Made by a program: the position numbers and the translations under genes | Notes under the pieces: model-generated | Database searches by the model: none | The model's input: only the letters and a program-made list of their open reading frames with translations | Told to the model about the DNA's origin: nothing | NCBI GenBank assembly: GCA_002347035.1 | Contig: DEAM01000026.1 | Coordinates: 29,322-93,321, forward strand | Length of the DNA: 64,000 nucleotides | DNA from: Gemmatimonadales bacterium UBA2982 | GTDB lineage: Bacteria; Gemmatimonadota; Gemmatimonadetes; Longimicrobiales; Gaopeijiaceae | Direction of reading: 5' to 3' | Part shown: positions 1-9,219 of the stretch, piece after piece | Numbering within the stretch: the stretch's first letter is position 1 | How the letters are laid out: each line of letters starts with the position of its first letter

Positions 1-2178
1 GGTAAATGCGGTCACGAATGCCTGGTCCCCAGAGTAGTGAGCCATTACGCGAAGCTCAATTTGTGAGTAGTCCACTGCTAGGAAAGTCGCGTTCGGCGCA
101 GCTATAAAGCCCTTTCGTATTTCCCGACCGACAGTGCTACGAATAGGAATATTTTGAAGGTTAGGCTGACTAGAAGAAAGGCGACCCGTCGCGGCCACCG
201 CCTGATTGAAGTTTGTATGGATTCGTTGGGTCTTCGAGTTGACCAACTGTGGTAAGGCATCCACGTATGTGGAGCGAAGCTTTTCTAGTTCTCTGTACTC
301 CATCATCAAGCGTGGCACGTCATGGCCCATAGCCGCCAATTCCTCGAGGACACCCGCATCGGTAGAAGGCCCGCTCTTCACGCGCTTGATGACCGGCAAC
401 TCGAGTTGTTCGAAAAGCACCCGACGTAGCTGGGGCGTAGAATTCAGATTAAAGTCACACCCTGCGATCTTAAAAATGTCCTGTTGAACAAGGTCGAGTT
501 CTTGTTTGAGCTTTAGACCCATCCTTCGGAAGAAATCCTCATCGATCGCGAGGCCTGCTAATTCCATTTGAATGAGCACTGGGATCAGCGGCATCTCGAG
601 CTGGATCATGAGTTCCCCGAGCGACCCTTCTTTAAGTTCCTCACGAAAGTTTGCAGCCAACTGTGCCGAAAGGTCGACCGATTCACACAGGTAGTTAGAG
701 GCCTGCTCTACAGGGACCTCTGCAAAGGAGATTGCACTCTTGCCGGTCCCTGTGACGTCTTTATACGTGAGTACTTTACGCGATAAGACGTCCATAGCGA
801 CCACGGGTAGATCATGGCTCCTCCTGCCTGAGTCCAGGACGTAGCTTGCTACCATGGTGTCGAAAACAAGACCGCGCAGCGTAACTCCTGCTTGGGATAG
901 TACAAGAGCAGATCGCTTTAGGTTATGACCTACTTTATGGACAGCCGAATCACCCAACACAGCCTTGAGATCCTTAAGATCACCGTCCGTTAACGGTGGC
1001 AGGTTCCGAACTTGGCCCTCTTCTTCGCCCTCGAATGTCAACTCAAAAGACTGCAGATGGCCTAGCGGTAGGTACCAGGCTGCCCCGGTCTTCACGCTCA
1101 TAGCGATCCCAACTACAGTGCCACGCAGAGGATCCCTTGTTGATGCTTCAGCGGCCACAGTAACTTGGCCAGCCGCAACCACCGCAGCGACGACATCCTG
1201 AAGAACATCGACATTGTCTACGACCTGGTAATCAGTCTTCCGTTGCTTGAGTCGACCAGTGCCGGTGTTTCCTTCGGTCTGCATCGCTGTCGCATAATGC
1301 TCAGCAAGTCTACGAAATTCCAGCTCGAGAAAAATATCACGCAGTGCTTCATTATTAGGCTCACCAACCTTCAGGGCCTCAAGATCAAGTGGCACGTCCA
1401 AATCGGTCATGATCCTTACTAATCGTTTAGATAGCCTCACATCATCGGCATTCTCTAGAAGTGACTTAGAGGCCCGAGCTGGTTCGATCTTTTCAGCATG
1501 CTCTAATAGCTCTTCGACAGTCGGATACTGTCCAAGAAGTTTCAGCGCTGTTTTTGGACCGACTCCTCTAGCACCTGGAACGTTATCCGACGCATCTCCA
1601 ACAAGTGCCAAATAATCAGTGACCTGAGAAGGTGGAATCCCAAACTTCTTACTTGCGTTGCCCTCTGTAACCCACTCCGCAGCAACGCCGGTTGCCCCCC
1701 CTCTCCCTGGATTCATCAAGTGAATGCCAGGACGGACAAGTTGATAGAAGTCCTTGTCTCCCGAAACGATCACAGCTTCCAGTCCAACCTCACATGCCTT
1801 GATCGCAAGGGTGCCAATCACATCATCAGCCTCATACCCGTCCAATTCTACTATTGGGTCGTGGAAGGCTTCAACGATGTCACGCACCCGACCTATGCTT
1901 TCACGCAGGTCATCAGGCATCTTCTCTCGTGTTGCCTTGTATGCAGGATATTCCTGATCACGGAATGAGTTACCTGCATCGAAAACGACAGCCATGTATT
2001 CGGGCTGAAATTGCTCTCGAATATCCATCAAGAAACGCGTGAACCCGAATGGTGCGGACGTATTTTCCCCAGCAGCATTCGTCAGGGGTCGGGAGATGAA
2101 CGCAAAGTATGAGCGGTAGATCAATGCGTACGCATCGATCAAGAAGATCCTGGGTGCGCTCTTAGGGGGGATCTCCAA
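1..2178 (-). CDS. polA: DNA polymerase I, 3' end beyond the window
   Basis: The first 726 codons are visible on the minus strand; the gene runs off the left edge. The 5'-3' exonuclease domain comes first (roughly residues 11-280), with an IFLIDAYA start, a GDKDFYQLV segment and a GDASDNVPGARGVGPKTA helix-hairpin-helix region. A 3'-5' exonuclease-like domain follows (about 330-510). The polymerase domain begins after that and reaches motif A, where VDYSQIELR is readable near the edge. No ATG lies in frame before the first conserved residues and a TGA sits upstream, so I chose the TTG at 2178; the exact start is uncertain. The gene fills gaps in repair and lagging-strand synthesis. The three metal-binding carboxylate positions of the proofreading domain are replaced (see findings), so I infer a polymerase with nick translation but no proofreading, as in Taq. 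Confidence 0.95.
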   Translation of the reverse strand, partial: MEIPPKSAPRIFLIDAYALIYRSYFAFISRPLTNAAGENTSAPFGFTRFLMDIREQFQPEYMAVVFDAGNSFRDQEYPAYKATREKMPDDLRESIGRVRDIVEAFHDPIVELDGYEADDVIGTLAIKACEVGLEAVIVSGDKDFYQLVRPGIHLMNPGRGGATGVAAEWVTEGNASKKFGIPPSQVTDYLALVGDASDNVPGARGVGPKTALKLLGQYPTVEELLEHAEKIEPARASKSLLENADDVRLSKRLVRIMTDLDVPLDLEALKVGEPNNEALRDIFLELEFRRLAEHYATAMQTEGNTGTGRLKQRKTDYQVVDNVDVLQDVVAAVVAAGQVTVAAEASTRDPLRGTVVGIAMSVKTGAAWYLPLGHLQSFELTFEGEEEGQVRNLPPLTDGDLKDLKAVLGDSAVHKVGHNLKRSALVLSQAGVTLRGLVFDTMVASYVLDSGRRSHDLPVVAMDVLSRKVLTYKDVTGTGKSAISFAEVPVEQASNYLCESVDLSAQLAANFREELKEGSLGELMIQLEMPLIPVLIQMELAGLAIDEDFFRRMGLKLKQELDLVQQDIFKIAGCDFNLNSTPQLRRVLFEQLELPVIKRVKSGPSTDAGVLEELAAMGHDVPRLMMEYRELEKLRSTYVDALPQLVNSKTQRIHTNFNQAVAATGRLSSSQPNLQNIPIRSTVGREIRKGFIAAPNATFLAVDYSQIELRVMAHYSGDQAFVTAFT

Positions 2179-2265
2179 GTACTTTGGGGCTAGAAGGTCT
2201 AGATGAAGAGAAAAGTTACGAAGCTTGAAGATACCGGCTCAACGATTGCCAGGCGACGCGTGCGC

Positions 2266-2304
2266 TGAAAAAGAAACGAGCCCCGCAGCCTTTTGCTGCG
2301 GAGC
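2266..2304 (-). terminator. Rho-independent terminator after the cold-shock gene
   Basis: On the minus strand, a stem of ten pairs including one G-T wobble (arms 2304-2295 and 2289-2280, around CCGCAGC) closes a five-base loop. A T-rich run, TTTCTTTTT, follows at 2276-2268. It lies 28 bases past the stop of the cold-shock gene and ahead of polA, so it separates the two transcripts. Confidence 0.85.
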
Positions 2305-2331
2305 CCGCATGACACGAGTCGAAATAAGTCG

Positions 2332-2529
2332 TCAGCCACGCATAACGTTGGCTGCCTGGGGACCACCCTCAGATTCATGAACTTCAAATTCCACTTCCTC
2401 GCCCTCACTCAAGGTACGAAAACCTTCTGCTTGAATCGCCGAGAAGTGAACGAAAACATCATCACCCTGAGGATGCTGGATGAATCCGTAGCCTTTTGAG
2501 TCGTTGAACCATTTGACGGTCCCTTTCAT
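2332..2529 (-). CDS. Cold-shock domain protein (CspA family)
   Basis: A 65-residue protein consisting of one cold-shock OB-fold, the normal length for bacterial Csp. Both RNA-binding motifs are visible: KGYGFI (RNP1) near residues 12-17 and DVFVHFSAI (RNP2) near 24-32. It begins MKGTVKWFN, the canonical start. The ATG at 2529 is preceded by a strong GGAGGAG, which settles the start against a longer upstream frame. It binds single-stranded RNA and DNA and acts as an RNA chaperone in the cytoplasm. It is a single-gene unit, with more than 300 bases of leader upstream and a terminator downstream; a long leader is usual for cold-regulated csp genes. Confidence 0.97.
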   Translation of the reverse strand: MKGTVKWFNDSKGYGFIQHPQGDDVFVHFSAIQAEGFRTLSEGEEVEFEVHESEGGPQAANVMRG

Positions 2530-2845
2530 GCTTCTCCTCCATCTGCTTGTTAGATCTAAGCCACGCAACACGCGGTTCATCCTCCACCTTAGGCGGTTCA
2601 TCGTGGTTAGCGCAAGAAGACGCAACGGGAGTCAAGTAACCATGTAAGCCAATCCGCCAAAACGCTGACAGCAGAGCTGGCATCCGATGACGCTTGAAGG
2701 TGATGCCGAGTCCACGACAGGTACGTAGAGCACAAAATCCAGATACAACTATTGGAGGGTCGAGCCAGAATACCGATAGCCTGTATTTGCAGCGGGCAGC
2801 TTGTCGCTGCGCACCCTAAAACAGGGGCATACTCTACCGACAATT
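2530..2845 (-). other. Intergenic leader region upstream of the cold-shock gene
   Basis: This 316-base stretch lies between the lytic transglycosylase and the cold-shock gene and holds no convincing gene. On the minus strand a TTGACT at about 2630 could be a -35 element, but no good -10 sits 16-18 bases away. Frames open here show no recognisable protein. It most likely carries the promoter and leader of the cold-shock gene and the 3' trailer of nothing else, because the upstream gene starts much further right and ends at 2846. Confidence 0.4.
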
Positions 2846-5158
2846 CTAGTTTGCGTACAAAGCCCGGTATAAACCTAGGTTCCGTCGCACACTCTTTACA
2901 TACCCTCGAGTCTCATTGATTGGTATCCGCTCAGTGAAGCGGTACGGGTCAGAAACCTCTGGATAATTACGCCATCGAGTTGCACGCGTCGGCCCAGCAT
3001 TGTATGCAGACAAGACGAGTGGTAGATCGTTGTCGTACCTGGCACTCATATCAACGAAGAAGGCAGCTCCCAAATGCAGACTCACCTCCGGCTGCGAGAG
3101 TGCCTCTTCGGTGAATGGGCGGGGGCCGTGCCTCCGCGCTAACTCAGCCCCAGTCGGCGGCATGACCTGCATGAGACCAATCGCCCCTGCTGGACTCACG
3201 ATATCGGCTTTGAATGCTGATTCCTGGCGTATCATCGCAGCCATCATGATAGGATCTATGCCCCATTCCTCTGCTTCAATGTGAATAAGGTCACGATAAG
3301 GGAATGGAAATGTGACACGTAAGAGATGGCGATCCCAGCCGCCTCCATCATCGAGAATTGCCCACCCCAGGTTGATGCCATCGATCGTTCGACCACGTTC
3401 GATCAGTGCCTCTGCAAGTCGCAGTCTCACCCGGCGGTCCTCCTGCGCTAGGTCACTTAAATAGTCGATCTCGGCGGCCACCCCGCGCTCCAGGCCAGCC
3501 TCAGTGAGAACATCAAGTCGTCGAATCCCATCGGATAACCACGCTGGCTCATAAGCCGCCTCACCTTCCGGTATATCTAACTCGTAGGGAATACCAAGAA
3601 TATCTGCCGCAATTACAGCATAGTAGTCGACCGGCTGCTCCCGCCGAACTCGCTCGAGATATACCTTCGCCGCAGCAGTGTCTCCAAGCTCCAGATGCAT
3701 CCTCCCTGCCCAGTACCCAGCCTCTTGCCAACGGCGACCTTCTGGAAAGTCCTGCAAATAAGTTTCAAAGACCTCTCTGGCCGCGCGTAAATTCGATTGG
3801 CGCAGATGGATCTGTCCCGCACGCATCCGTGACTGACCAGCGCGTGCAGATTCTCTCGCGTTCTCTGAGATGAATGCATAACGATCTAGAGCCGCAGCTA
3901 ACTGCCCTCTGACCTCAGCACTGGTTGCATCACCCCAAACAATTTCGATAGCCTGGCTACTACCCGGATATTCATCGATAAGCCATCTACGAAGTGTGCT
4001 TGCTTGAGCATCCAATCCCTGACGAATACGCATACGACGCCACACTTGGAGATTCCTCGCACCTATCTCTGGATCGGTCGTGACTTCCCTCAGGACGCGG
4101 AACTCTGCTAGAGCTTCATCTTGGCGAGCCGCAACTGTCGCCATTAGTCGAGCACGTTCTAATCGCACAGATTCACTAACTACAGCGCCCGATCCATTGG
4201 CAAGCGCTATAATTCGATCATACCCACGGAGAGCCCTTCTGCCATCGCCCGCCCGGTCAAGAACCCTCGTGAGTTCAGATGTTCGCTCAAGGTTAGTATC
4301 ACCCAGATCTAACAAGGCCGCTGCAGCCCGTGAGCGAGCAGAACTATTGGATTCCTCAAAGCCTTGATCAAGCAGGTTGATTGCTGAAGCAGTGTCACCT
4401 GCCGCTAGGCTTAGCAACCCTAGTTCTACGGCAACGCTACCCTGGCGGGCACCATCTGTGGACCCCAGAAGAGAACGGAGCTCCAGCTCAGCTGCAGTAG
4501 AGTCGGCAGCGATCAGATAAGCGTCCGCCTCAGTGCGCCAAATGACATTGACAGCAAGATGGTCAGCGATATGCGGCAAGAGTGACTGAACCCAGACGAC
4601 CTCTCCTCTTTCCGAGGACGCGAGAGCCAACTCCACAGCCGCCCAGCTCCGCACAATCGAAGACCCACCTAAGGATTCAAGTGTGCGGAGGGCTTCTGCG
4701 GAGTCGCCGTAAAGCCAAAGAGTGTGCACCCGCCGAGCAAGCGCTGCAGTCCTCTCCAGTGACTGTGTCCCTGTTCGGCTGGCGAAAAGGCCATATAACC
4801 TCGCGGCCTCAGCCCATTCTTCTTCATGCTCCAAAGCACGCCCGAGCAGGTATAAACCCGCTCCCTCATCCTCTGTCTCGAGCCAATCTGCTTCGTTCAA
4901 TAGCTGAATAACAGCTTGCCAATTCTCCCAGCCTGCTTCGGCCCGAGCTAGTAACAAGACCTCACGAGACGTCCCTTCTTGCGCCTGTTCCGCTCTAAGC
5001 ATCCGAGCTGCATGCCAAAATCGACCGGCCTCAAATTCAGCAATTGCAGAATCCGACAGGGAAAAGCTTGATTCTGTTCCAGAAGTCGACTCAGGGATGA
5101 AAGTCGCGTTCCATGTCACCAAAAGTACAGCTGCTGTGAGCACGAGTCTTGCGATCAT
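2846..5158 (-). CDS. Soluble lytic murein transglycosylase, Slt70-like
   Basis: A 770-residue periplasmic enzyme that cleaves the MurNAc-GlcNAc bond in peptidoglycan to leave 1,6-anhydro ends. An N-terminal hydrophobic segment (about residues 3-20) looks like a signal peptide. Residues 30-590 are alanine-rich helical repeats of TPR type, matching the superhelical ring of Slt70. The catalytic SLT domain lies at about 625-760: the general acid is E646 in RQESAF, followed by GAIGLMQVMP and the SAYNAGP motif near 716. Slt70 of E. coli is about 645 residues, so this protein has extra repeats. It is transcribed leftward, 116 bases past the ExbB-like gene and separated from it by a strong terminator, so it probably has its own promoter in that gap. 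Confidence 0.95.
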   Translation of the reverse strand: MIARLVLTAAVLLVTWNATFIPESTSGTESSFSLSDSAIAEFEAGRFWHAARMLRAEQAQEGTSREVLLLARAEAGWENWQAVIQLLNEADWLETEDEGAGLYLLGRALEHEEEWAEAARLYGLFASRTGTQSLERTAALARRVHTLWLYGDSAEALRTLESLGGSSIVRSWAAVELALASSERGEVVWVQSLLPHIADHLAVNVIWRTEADAYLIAADSTAAELELRSLLGSTDGARQGSVAVELGLLSLAAGDTASAINLLDQGFEESNSSARSRAAAALLDLGDTNLERTSELTRVLDRAGDGRRALRGYDRIIALANGSGAVVSESVRLERARLMATVAARQDEALAEFRVLREVTTDPEIGARNLQVWRRMRIRQGLDAQASTLRRWLIDEYPGSSQAIEIVWGDATSAEVRGQLAAALDRYAFISENARESARAGQSRMRAGQIHLRQSNLRAAREVFETYLQDFPEGRRWQEAGYWAGRMHLELGDTAAAKVYLERVRREQPVDYYAVIAADILGIPYELDIPEGEAAYEPAWLSDGIRRLDVLTEAGLERGVAAEIDYLSDLAQEDRRVRLRLAEALIERGRTIDGINLGWAILDDGGGWDRHLLRVTFPFPYRDLIHIEAEEWGIDPIMMAAMIRQESAFKADIVSPAGAIGLMQVMPPTGAELARRHGPRPFTEEALSQPEVSLHLGAAFFVDMSARYDNDLPLVLSAYNAGPTRATRWRNYPEVSDPYRFTERIPINETRGYVKSVRRNLGLYRALYAN

Positions 5159-5213
5159 GGCCCGCCACGGTGGAGTACTTCGGAACTATGGCCCAATGCT
5201 ATTTCTTTAGTAT

Positions 5214-5247
5214 ATAAAAAGAGGCCATCCCAGTCCGGGATGGCCTC
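5214..5247 (-). terminator. Strong Rho-independent terminator after the ExbB-like gene
   Basis: A perfect 11-bp stem (GAGGCCATCCC at 5221-5231 and its complement at 5237-5247) with a five-base loop. On the minus strand it is followed by a run of five T (5220-5216) and an AT-rich stretch. It lies 28 bases past the stop of the channel gene. Confidence 0.93.
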
Positions 5248-5274
5248 TTCAATTTCTCGAAATGAGGATTAGCG

Positions 5275-5970
5275 TCAGGCGCTCCGACCCGTTTCGATTG
5301 CGTGTAGTGTGTCGACCATCTTTTGCGCTGACTCCTCCATATCGATGACCATTCCATCGATCTTCGCCACGAAGTAGTTATGCCCAATCGACACCGGAAT
5401 AGCGATCATAAGGCCGGCCGCAGTCGTGAGTAATGCAACCTTGATACCGCCAGCAACCAGGGTTGCCTCAACCTCACCAGCCGCCTCAATAGACTGGAAA
5501 GCGAGAATCATACCGATCACCGTGCCAAGGAAACCGAGAAGAGGTGCAATATTGGTCAGCGTCGCCAACACTACTAGCCAACTCTCGAGCTTGCTCATTT
5601 CAATGAGGCCCTGGTTTTCGATGGCCTTCATTACTCGATCCGTACCCTCGTCATGTCGCTCAAGCCCCGCATTCAGAATCTTTGCTGCTGGAGCATCAGT
5701 CTCTCGAGTGAGTTCAAGGGCTTCTCCAATCCGTTGCTGGGTAAGAAGCTCGTCAACCTCCTTAAGGATACCGCGTGTCTTAACCGCCTTCACCGTTAGC
5801 GATATGAACTTTAATATGATGACGACGATGCCGAGACCGAGGCAAAAGGCCAGCGGCCAGCGCATGAAGCCCGTGTCCCCCCATAGCTGGTTGACCTGCT
5901 CCCCAAACGTCAATTCAGGAGCATCGATACCCGGTATCTGCAGCAGGGCGGAGTAGAGTTGCATCACCAA
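5275..5970 (-). CDS. MotA/TolQ/ExbB proton-channel family protein
   Basis: A 231-residue inner-membrane protein with three predicted helices: about residues 38-60, 132-158 and 172-196. The core has the family pattern, with LLGFLGTVIGMILAF near residues 143-157 and a glycine- and alanine-rich third helix. Proteins of this type form proton-driven stators with an ExbD/TolR partner to energise outer-membrane transport or envelope integrity. No ExbD/TolR gene is next to it here, which is unusual. The start is ambiguous among TTG 5970, GTG 5967 and ATG 5964; a GGAGG sits 6 bases before the TTG. It lies 113 bases after oppF and ends at a strong terminator. Confidence 0.88.
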   Translation of the reverse strand: MVMQLYSALLQIPGIDAPELTFGEQVNQLWGDTGFMRWPLAFCLGLGIVVIILKFISLTVKAVKTRGILKEVDELLTQQRIGEALELTRETDAPAAKILNAGLERHDEGTDRVMKAIENQGLIEMSKLESWLVVLATLTNIAPLLGFLGTVIGMILAFQSIEAAGEVEATLVAGGIKVALLTTAAGLMIAIPVSIGHNYFVAKIDGMVIDMEESAQKMVDTLHAIETGRSA

Positions 5971-6083
5971 GGGGGACCTCCAACGAAAGTTCTAGTTTTA
6001 GCATGATAGAGCCCCTCCACAGCCATAACCGCGGAAGGGCCGGAATACAGAGGGAGGCAAATTGGTCTGGACTCCTGAGGGTG

Positions 6084-7094
6084 TCAACCCCGGATTCCTA
6101 CCACGGCGTCCTGGTGATGGCAGGCTGTGAAATGCCCTTGCCGCGTAGTGTCTAGAATCGGCACCTCACCCTTGCACTGCTCATCCTTACCAAAGTGAGG
6201 ACAGCGCGGATGAAAAGAACACCCGGTCGGGGGATTAATAGGGCTTGGAACATCCCCCTCCAGCACAATCCGCTCTCTGTCATCGCGATTGATCGGGTCG
6301 GGCCTAGGAACTGCTGAAAGTAACGCTCGTGTGTACGGATGCCGTGGCTCACTGTAAATATGGTTAGCATCGGCAATTTCAACGATTCGGCCAAGATACA
6401 TCACGGCTACGCGATCACTCACGTGCTCGACCAAAGCTAGATCGTGCGCGATAAATAGGTACGTGAGGCCGAGCTCCTGCTGGAGGTCATCCAAGAGGTT
6501 CACCACCTGTGCCTGCACTGACACGTCCAATGCACTCACAGGCTCATCTAGAACGAGAAAGTCAGGCTCGACGGAGAGTGCCCGAGCGATCCCGAGACGC
6601 TGGCGCTGTCCCCCACTGAATTCGTGAGGATAGCGATCAACATGCTCCGATCGAAGTCCCACTAACTCTAGAAGCTCAACTGCCCTCCCGCGTCTGTTTG
6701 TTTTTGCTAGACCGTGTACGTGAAGAACTTCCTCCAGCATTGCCCCCACCGAAAGGCGAGGGTTAAGTGATCCGAAAGGGTCTTGGAATACAAACTGCGC
6801 CCGGCGGCGGAATGCCCTAAGTCTTTCATCGTCCATCGCCCCAACATCCTCACCATCGAACCGAACCACACCCGCTGTTGCTTCAAGTAAGCGCAGTACC
6901 GTGCGAGCTGTTGTAGACTTGCCACAGCCTGATTCCCCGACTAACCCGAGAGTCTCTCCTCGCCATAAATCGAAGCTGATACCGTCTACCGCTCGGACGT
7001 GGCCGACTACCTTACCAAAAGCGCCACGCCTGACCGGAAAATGCTGCTTCAAGCTGCGAACTTCGAGCAAGGGACGTGCGCTGCGATCGACCAC
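6084..7094 (-). CDS. oppF: Oligopeptide/dipeptide ABC transporter, ATP-binding protein OppF
   Basis: A 336-residue ATPase of a peptide-import complex on the inner face of the membrane. It has Walker A (GESGCGKST, about residues 55-63), the ABC signature [15 protein letters not shown] (about 159-173) and Walker B with [12 protein letters not shown]. The C-terminal oligopeptide-transporter extension, with the cysteine-containing CSFHPRCPH segment near 292-300, is typical of the OppF/DppF class. It starts with GTG, overlapping the stop of oppD by one base (TAGTG). It is the last gene of oppABCDF. Confidence 0.95.
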   Translation of the reverse strand: MVDRSARPLLEVRSLKQHFPVRRGAFGKVVGHVRAVDGISFDLWRGETLGLVGESGCGKSTTARTVLRLLEATAGVVRFDGEDVGAMDDERLRAFRRRAQFVFQDPFGSLNPRLSVGAMLEEVLHVHGLAKTNRRGRAVELLELVGLRSEHVDRYPHEFSGGQRQRLGIARALSVEPDFLVLDEPVSALDVSVQAQVVNLLDDLQQELGLTYLFIAHDLALVEHVSDRVAVMYLGRIVEIADANHIYSEPRHPYTRALLSAVPRPDPINRDDRERIVLEGDVPSPINPPTGCSFHPRCPHFGKDEQCKGEVPILDTTRQGHFTACHHQDAVVGIRG

Positions 7095-8089
7095 TAGCCC
7101 GCACCAGTCAAATTAACTGCTTCAGTCTTGCAGCACCGTGAAGACCGGCCCGCACTCTCGAGGGTCACTAGAGCTTGCTCTTCCTCACAGCCGTCTCCCG
7201 CTTCCGGACATCGCTCCCGAAATCGACAGCCCCGCGGCCAGTCCACTGGATTAGGAACTGTACCAGAAATTGAATTAAGGCGGCGCCCCGAGTTTGTCAC
7301 AGAAGGCAATGAAGCTAGTAAGCCCCTCGTGTAAGGATGCGCAGGCTCAGTGAAAATCTCATTTACCGTACCTGTTTCAATCACCTGGCCGGCATACATA
7401 ACCACAACACGGTCACACACCTCTGCCACAACCCCCAGATCATGGGTGATCAGTAACACTGCCATCCCATGACTAAGGCTCAGTTCTTCGAGTAGTTCAA
7501 GGATCTGAGCCTGAATCGTGACATCTAAGGCTGTAGTGGGTTCATCGGCGATGAGAAGCTTCGGCTCACATGAAAGGGCCATTGCGATCATAACGCGCTG
7601 GCGCATACCCCCAGATAGCTGATGAGGGTACTCCGCTACCCGGCGATCCGGGGCAGGAATACCAACCTCGTCCAATAGACGGATTGCTTCATCCCTAGCC
7701 TCTTTGCGGCCCATTCTGCGATGTACCCTGAGGACTTCGGCGATCTGGTCGCCAACAGAATAGACTGGGTTAAGGGAACTCATTGGCTCTTGGAAGATCA
7801 TTGAAATCTTGTTCCCTCGAAGATTCCGCATCCGTCCTTCATCCGCACCTATGATCTCGTCACCCAAGAATTTCACTGAACTTCCGGCCATGATTTGGGC
7901 GGGGGGCTCTGGTAGAAGGCCCAGTACTGATAGTGAAGTTACAGTCTTCCCACACCCCGACTCGCCAACAATCCCTAGAGTCTCTCCCTCATTCACCTCA
8001 AAAGAGACACCATCCACAGCCTTAACTACGCCCTGATCCGTAAAGAAGTACGTGCGTAGGTCCTGTACTCTGAGCATAGGCTCCATCAT
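7094..8089 (-). CDS. oppD: Oligopeptide/dipeptide ABC transporter, ATP-binding protein OppD
   Basis: A 331-residue ATPase that pairs with OppF. Walker A is GESGCGKT near residues 39-46, the signature is [15 protein letters not shown] near 158-172 and Walker B is [12 protein letters not shown]. The cysteine-bearing C-terminal segment near residues 286-304 (CRFRERCPE and a later CEEE) belongs to the oligopeptide-transporter C-terminal domain, which can carry an Fe-S cluster in this family. The start overlaps the oppC stop by four bases (ATGA), indicating translational coupling. The protein may begin at either of two adjacent ATG codons. Confidence 0.95.
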   Translation of the reverse strand: MMEPMLRVQDLRTYFFTDQGVVKAVDGVSFEVNEGETLGIVGESGCGKTVTSLSVLGLLPEPPAQIMAGSSVKFLGDEIIGADEGRMRNLRGNKISMIFQEPMSSLNPVYSVGDQIAEVLRVHRRMGRKEARDEAIRLLDEVGIPAPDRRVAEYPHQLSGGMRQRVMIAMALSCEPKLLIADEPTTALDVTIQAQILELLEELSLSHGMAVLLITHDLGVVAEVCDRVVVMYAGQVIETGTVNEIFTEPAHPYTRGLLASLPSVTNSGRRLNSISGTVPNPVDWPRGCRFRERCPEAGDGCEEEQALVTLESAGRSSRCCKTEAVNLTGAG

Positions 8090-9219
8090 GTCCGAAGCCT
8101 TGGGTCGAGCGCGTCCCTAAGACCATCACCCACTAGGTTAAAGGCAAGAACCGTGAAAACGATGGCGAGGCCTGGAAACGTGGAAAGCCACCAGGCACCG
8201 AGAAGATCATCTCTCCCGACCGCAACCATCGTCCCCCAAGATGGGGTGGGCGGCTGAACCCCAAGGCCAAGAAAAGAAAGACCGGCCTCAAGTACGATGG
8301 TATTACCTATACCCAACGTGGCCGCTACGATGACCGGCCCGAGCGCGTTCGGGATAAGATGCCGGAGGATGATCCTGCGTTTCGAATAACCTAGGACAGT
8401 CGCAGCCTGAATGAACTCCCGCTCACGGAGACTAAGCACTTCGCCACGGACAATTCGCGCAGTACCAGGCCATAGGGTAAGCCCAAGGACCGCGACAATC
8501 ATAAAAATGGAAGACCCAAAAAGCCCGATGATCGTGATCAACAGAACCAGGCGTGGAAACGAGATTACTATGTCTACAAACCTCATAATCAGTCCATCCA
8601 CAATCCCGCCCATGAATCCCGCTACCGCCCCAAGTAGGGTGCCTATGGTTACGCTGATACTGACCGCGACGAAGCCAATCGCCAAAGATATACGGGCCCC
8701 GTACAAGAGACGAGAAAGCACGTCCCTGGCGTAATTATCTGTCCCGAGGGGATGTACAGTAGATAGTCCTACATACCGCTCAGTGATCAAATTCCCCTGA
8801 AACGCCGGGTCATATGGAGCCAGCAGAGGAGTAAGGAGGGCTACTAAATAGAGAGCAATGATGACGATCAGGCCGGCTACTGCCGTGTGGTTCTTAGAAA
8901 AAGCTCTAGCCGCCAAATCCCACTGACTGACTCCAATACCTAGCGGACGATCCGACCCTGAGACGTCCCGCCACGACCAAGTCCAAGCCACTATAAGAGA
9001 CACCACTAAGGTCACTAAGGCCAAACTTTGGTCCCACGCGCCCCCTAGCGCACCAATTACACGCTCGTAGCGGGCCGTCAGAACCCAGAGGCAGCCAAGC
9101 CAAGTAAGAAGAACAGTCCAGCCCGTCCCCCAGCGCCCGGTCAATAGTTGCGGCAGGCCAGGAAGGGCAGCGGATACGACTCTCCATCGCCTACGGGCAA
9201 CTAAGAACCCGTCACTCAT
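8086..9219 (-). CDS. oppC: Oligopeptide/dipeptide ABC transporter permease OppC with extra N-terminal domain
   Basis: A 377-residue inner-membrane permease. The family core begins near residue 108, with the usual first helix, a periplasmic loop containing HPLGTDNYARD, and the permease coupling loop near AATVLGYSKRRIILRHLIPN. The C-terminal LSFLGLGVQPPTPSWG motif is standard DppC/OppC. Usual length is about 290-310 residues. The extra 100 or so N-terminal residues carry two more predicted helices (about 32-48 and 65-82), preceded by LPGLPQLLTGRWGTGW. That stretch resembles the Pro-Gly...Gln...Gly-Arg-Trp motif of small two-helix membrane domains. The ATG at 9219 overlaps oppB by eight bases, so the long form is supported by context. 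The role of the extension is unknown. Confidence 0.93.
   Translation of the reverse strand: MSDGFLVARRRWRVVSAALPGLPQLLTGRWGTGWTVLLTWLGCLWVLTARYERVIGALGGAWDQSLALVTLVVSLIVAWTWSWRDVSGSDRPLGIGVSQWDLAARAFSKNHTAVAGLIVIIALYLVALLTPLLAPYDPAFQGNLITERYVGLSTVHPLGTDNYARDVLSRLLYGARISLAIGFVAVSISVTIGTLLGAVAGFMGGIVDGLIMRFVDIVISFPRLVLLITIIGLFGSSIFMIVAVLGLTLWPGTARIVRGEVLSLREREFIQAATVLGYSKRRIILRHLIPNALGPVIVAATLGIGNTIVLEAGLSFLGLGVQPPTPSWGTMVAVGRDDLLGAWWLSTFPGLAIVFTVLAFNLVGDGLRDALDPRLRT

Noticed and set aside
2607..2843. A 78-codon frame on the minus strand in the cold-shock leader.
   Set aside because: It has no recognisable domain and no ribosome-binding site, and it lies in a likely leader region.
5426..5956. 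A 176-codon open frame on the plus strand.
   Set aside because: It is antisense to the ExbB-like gene, which has clear helices and motifs.
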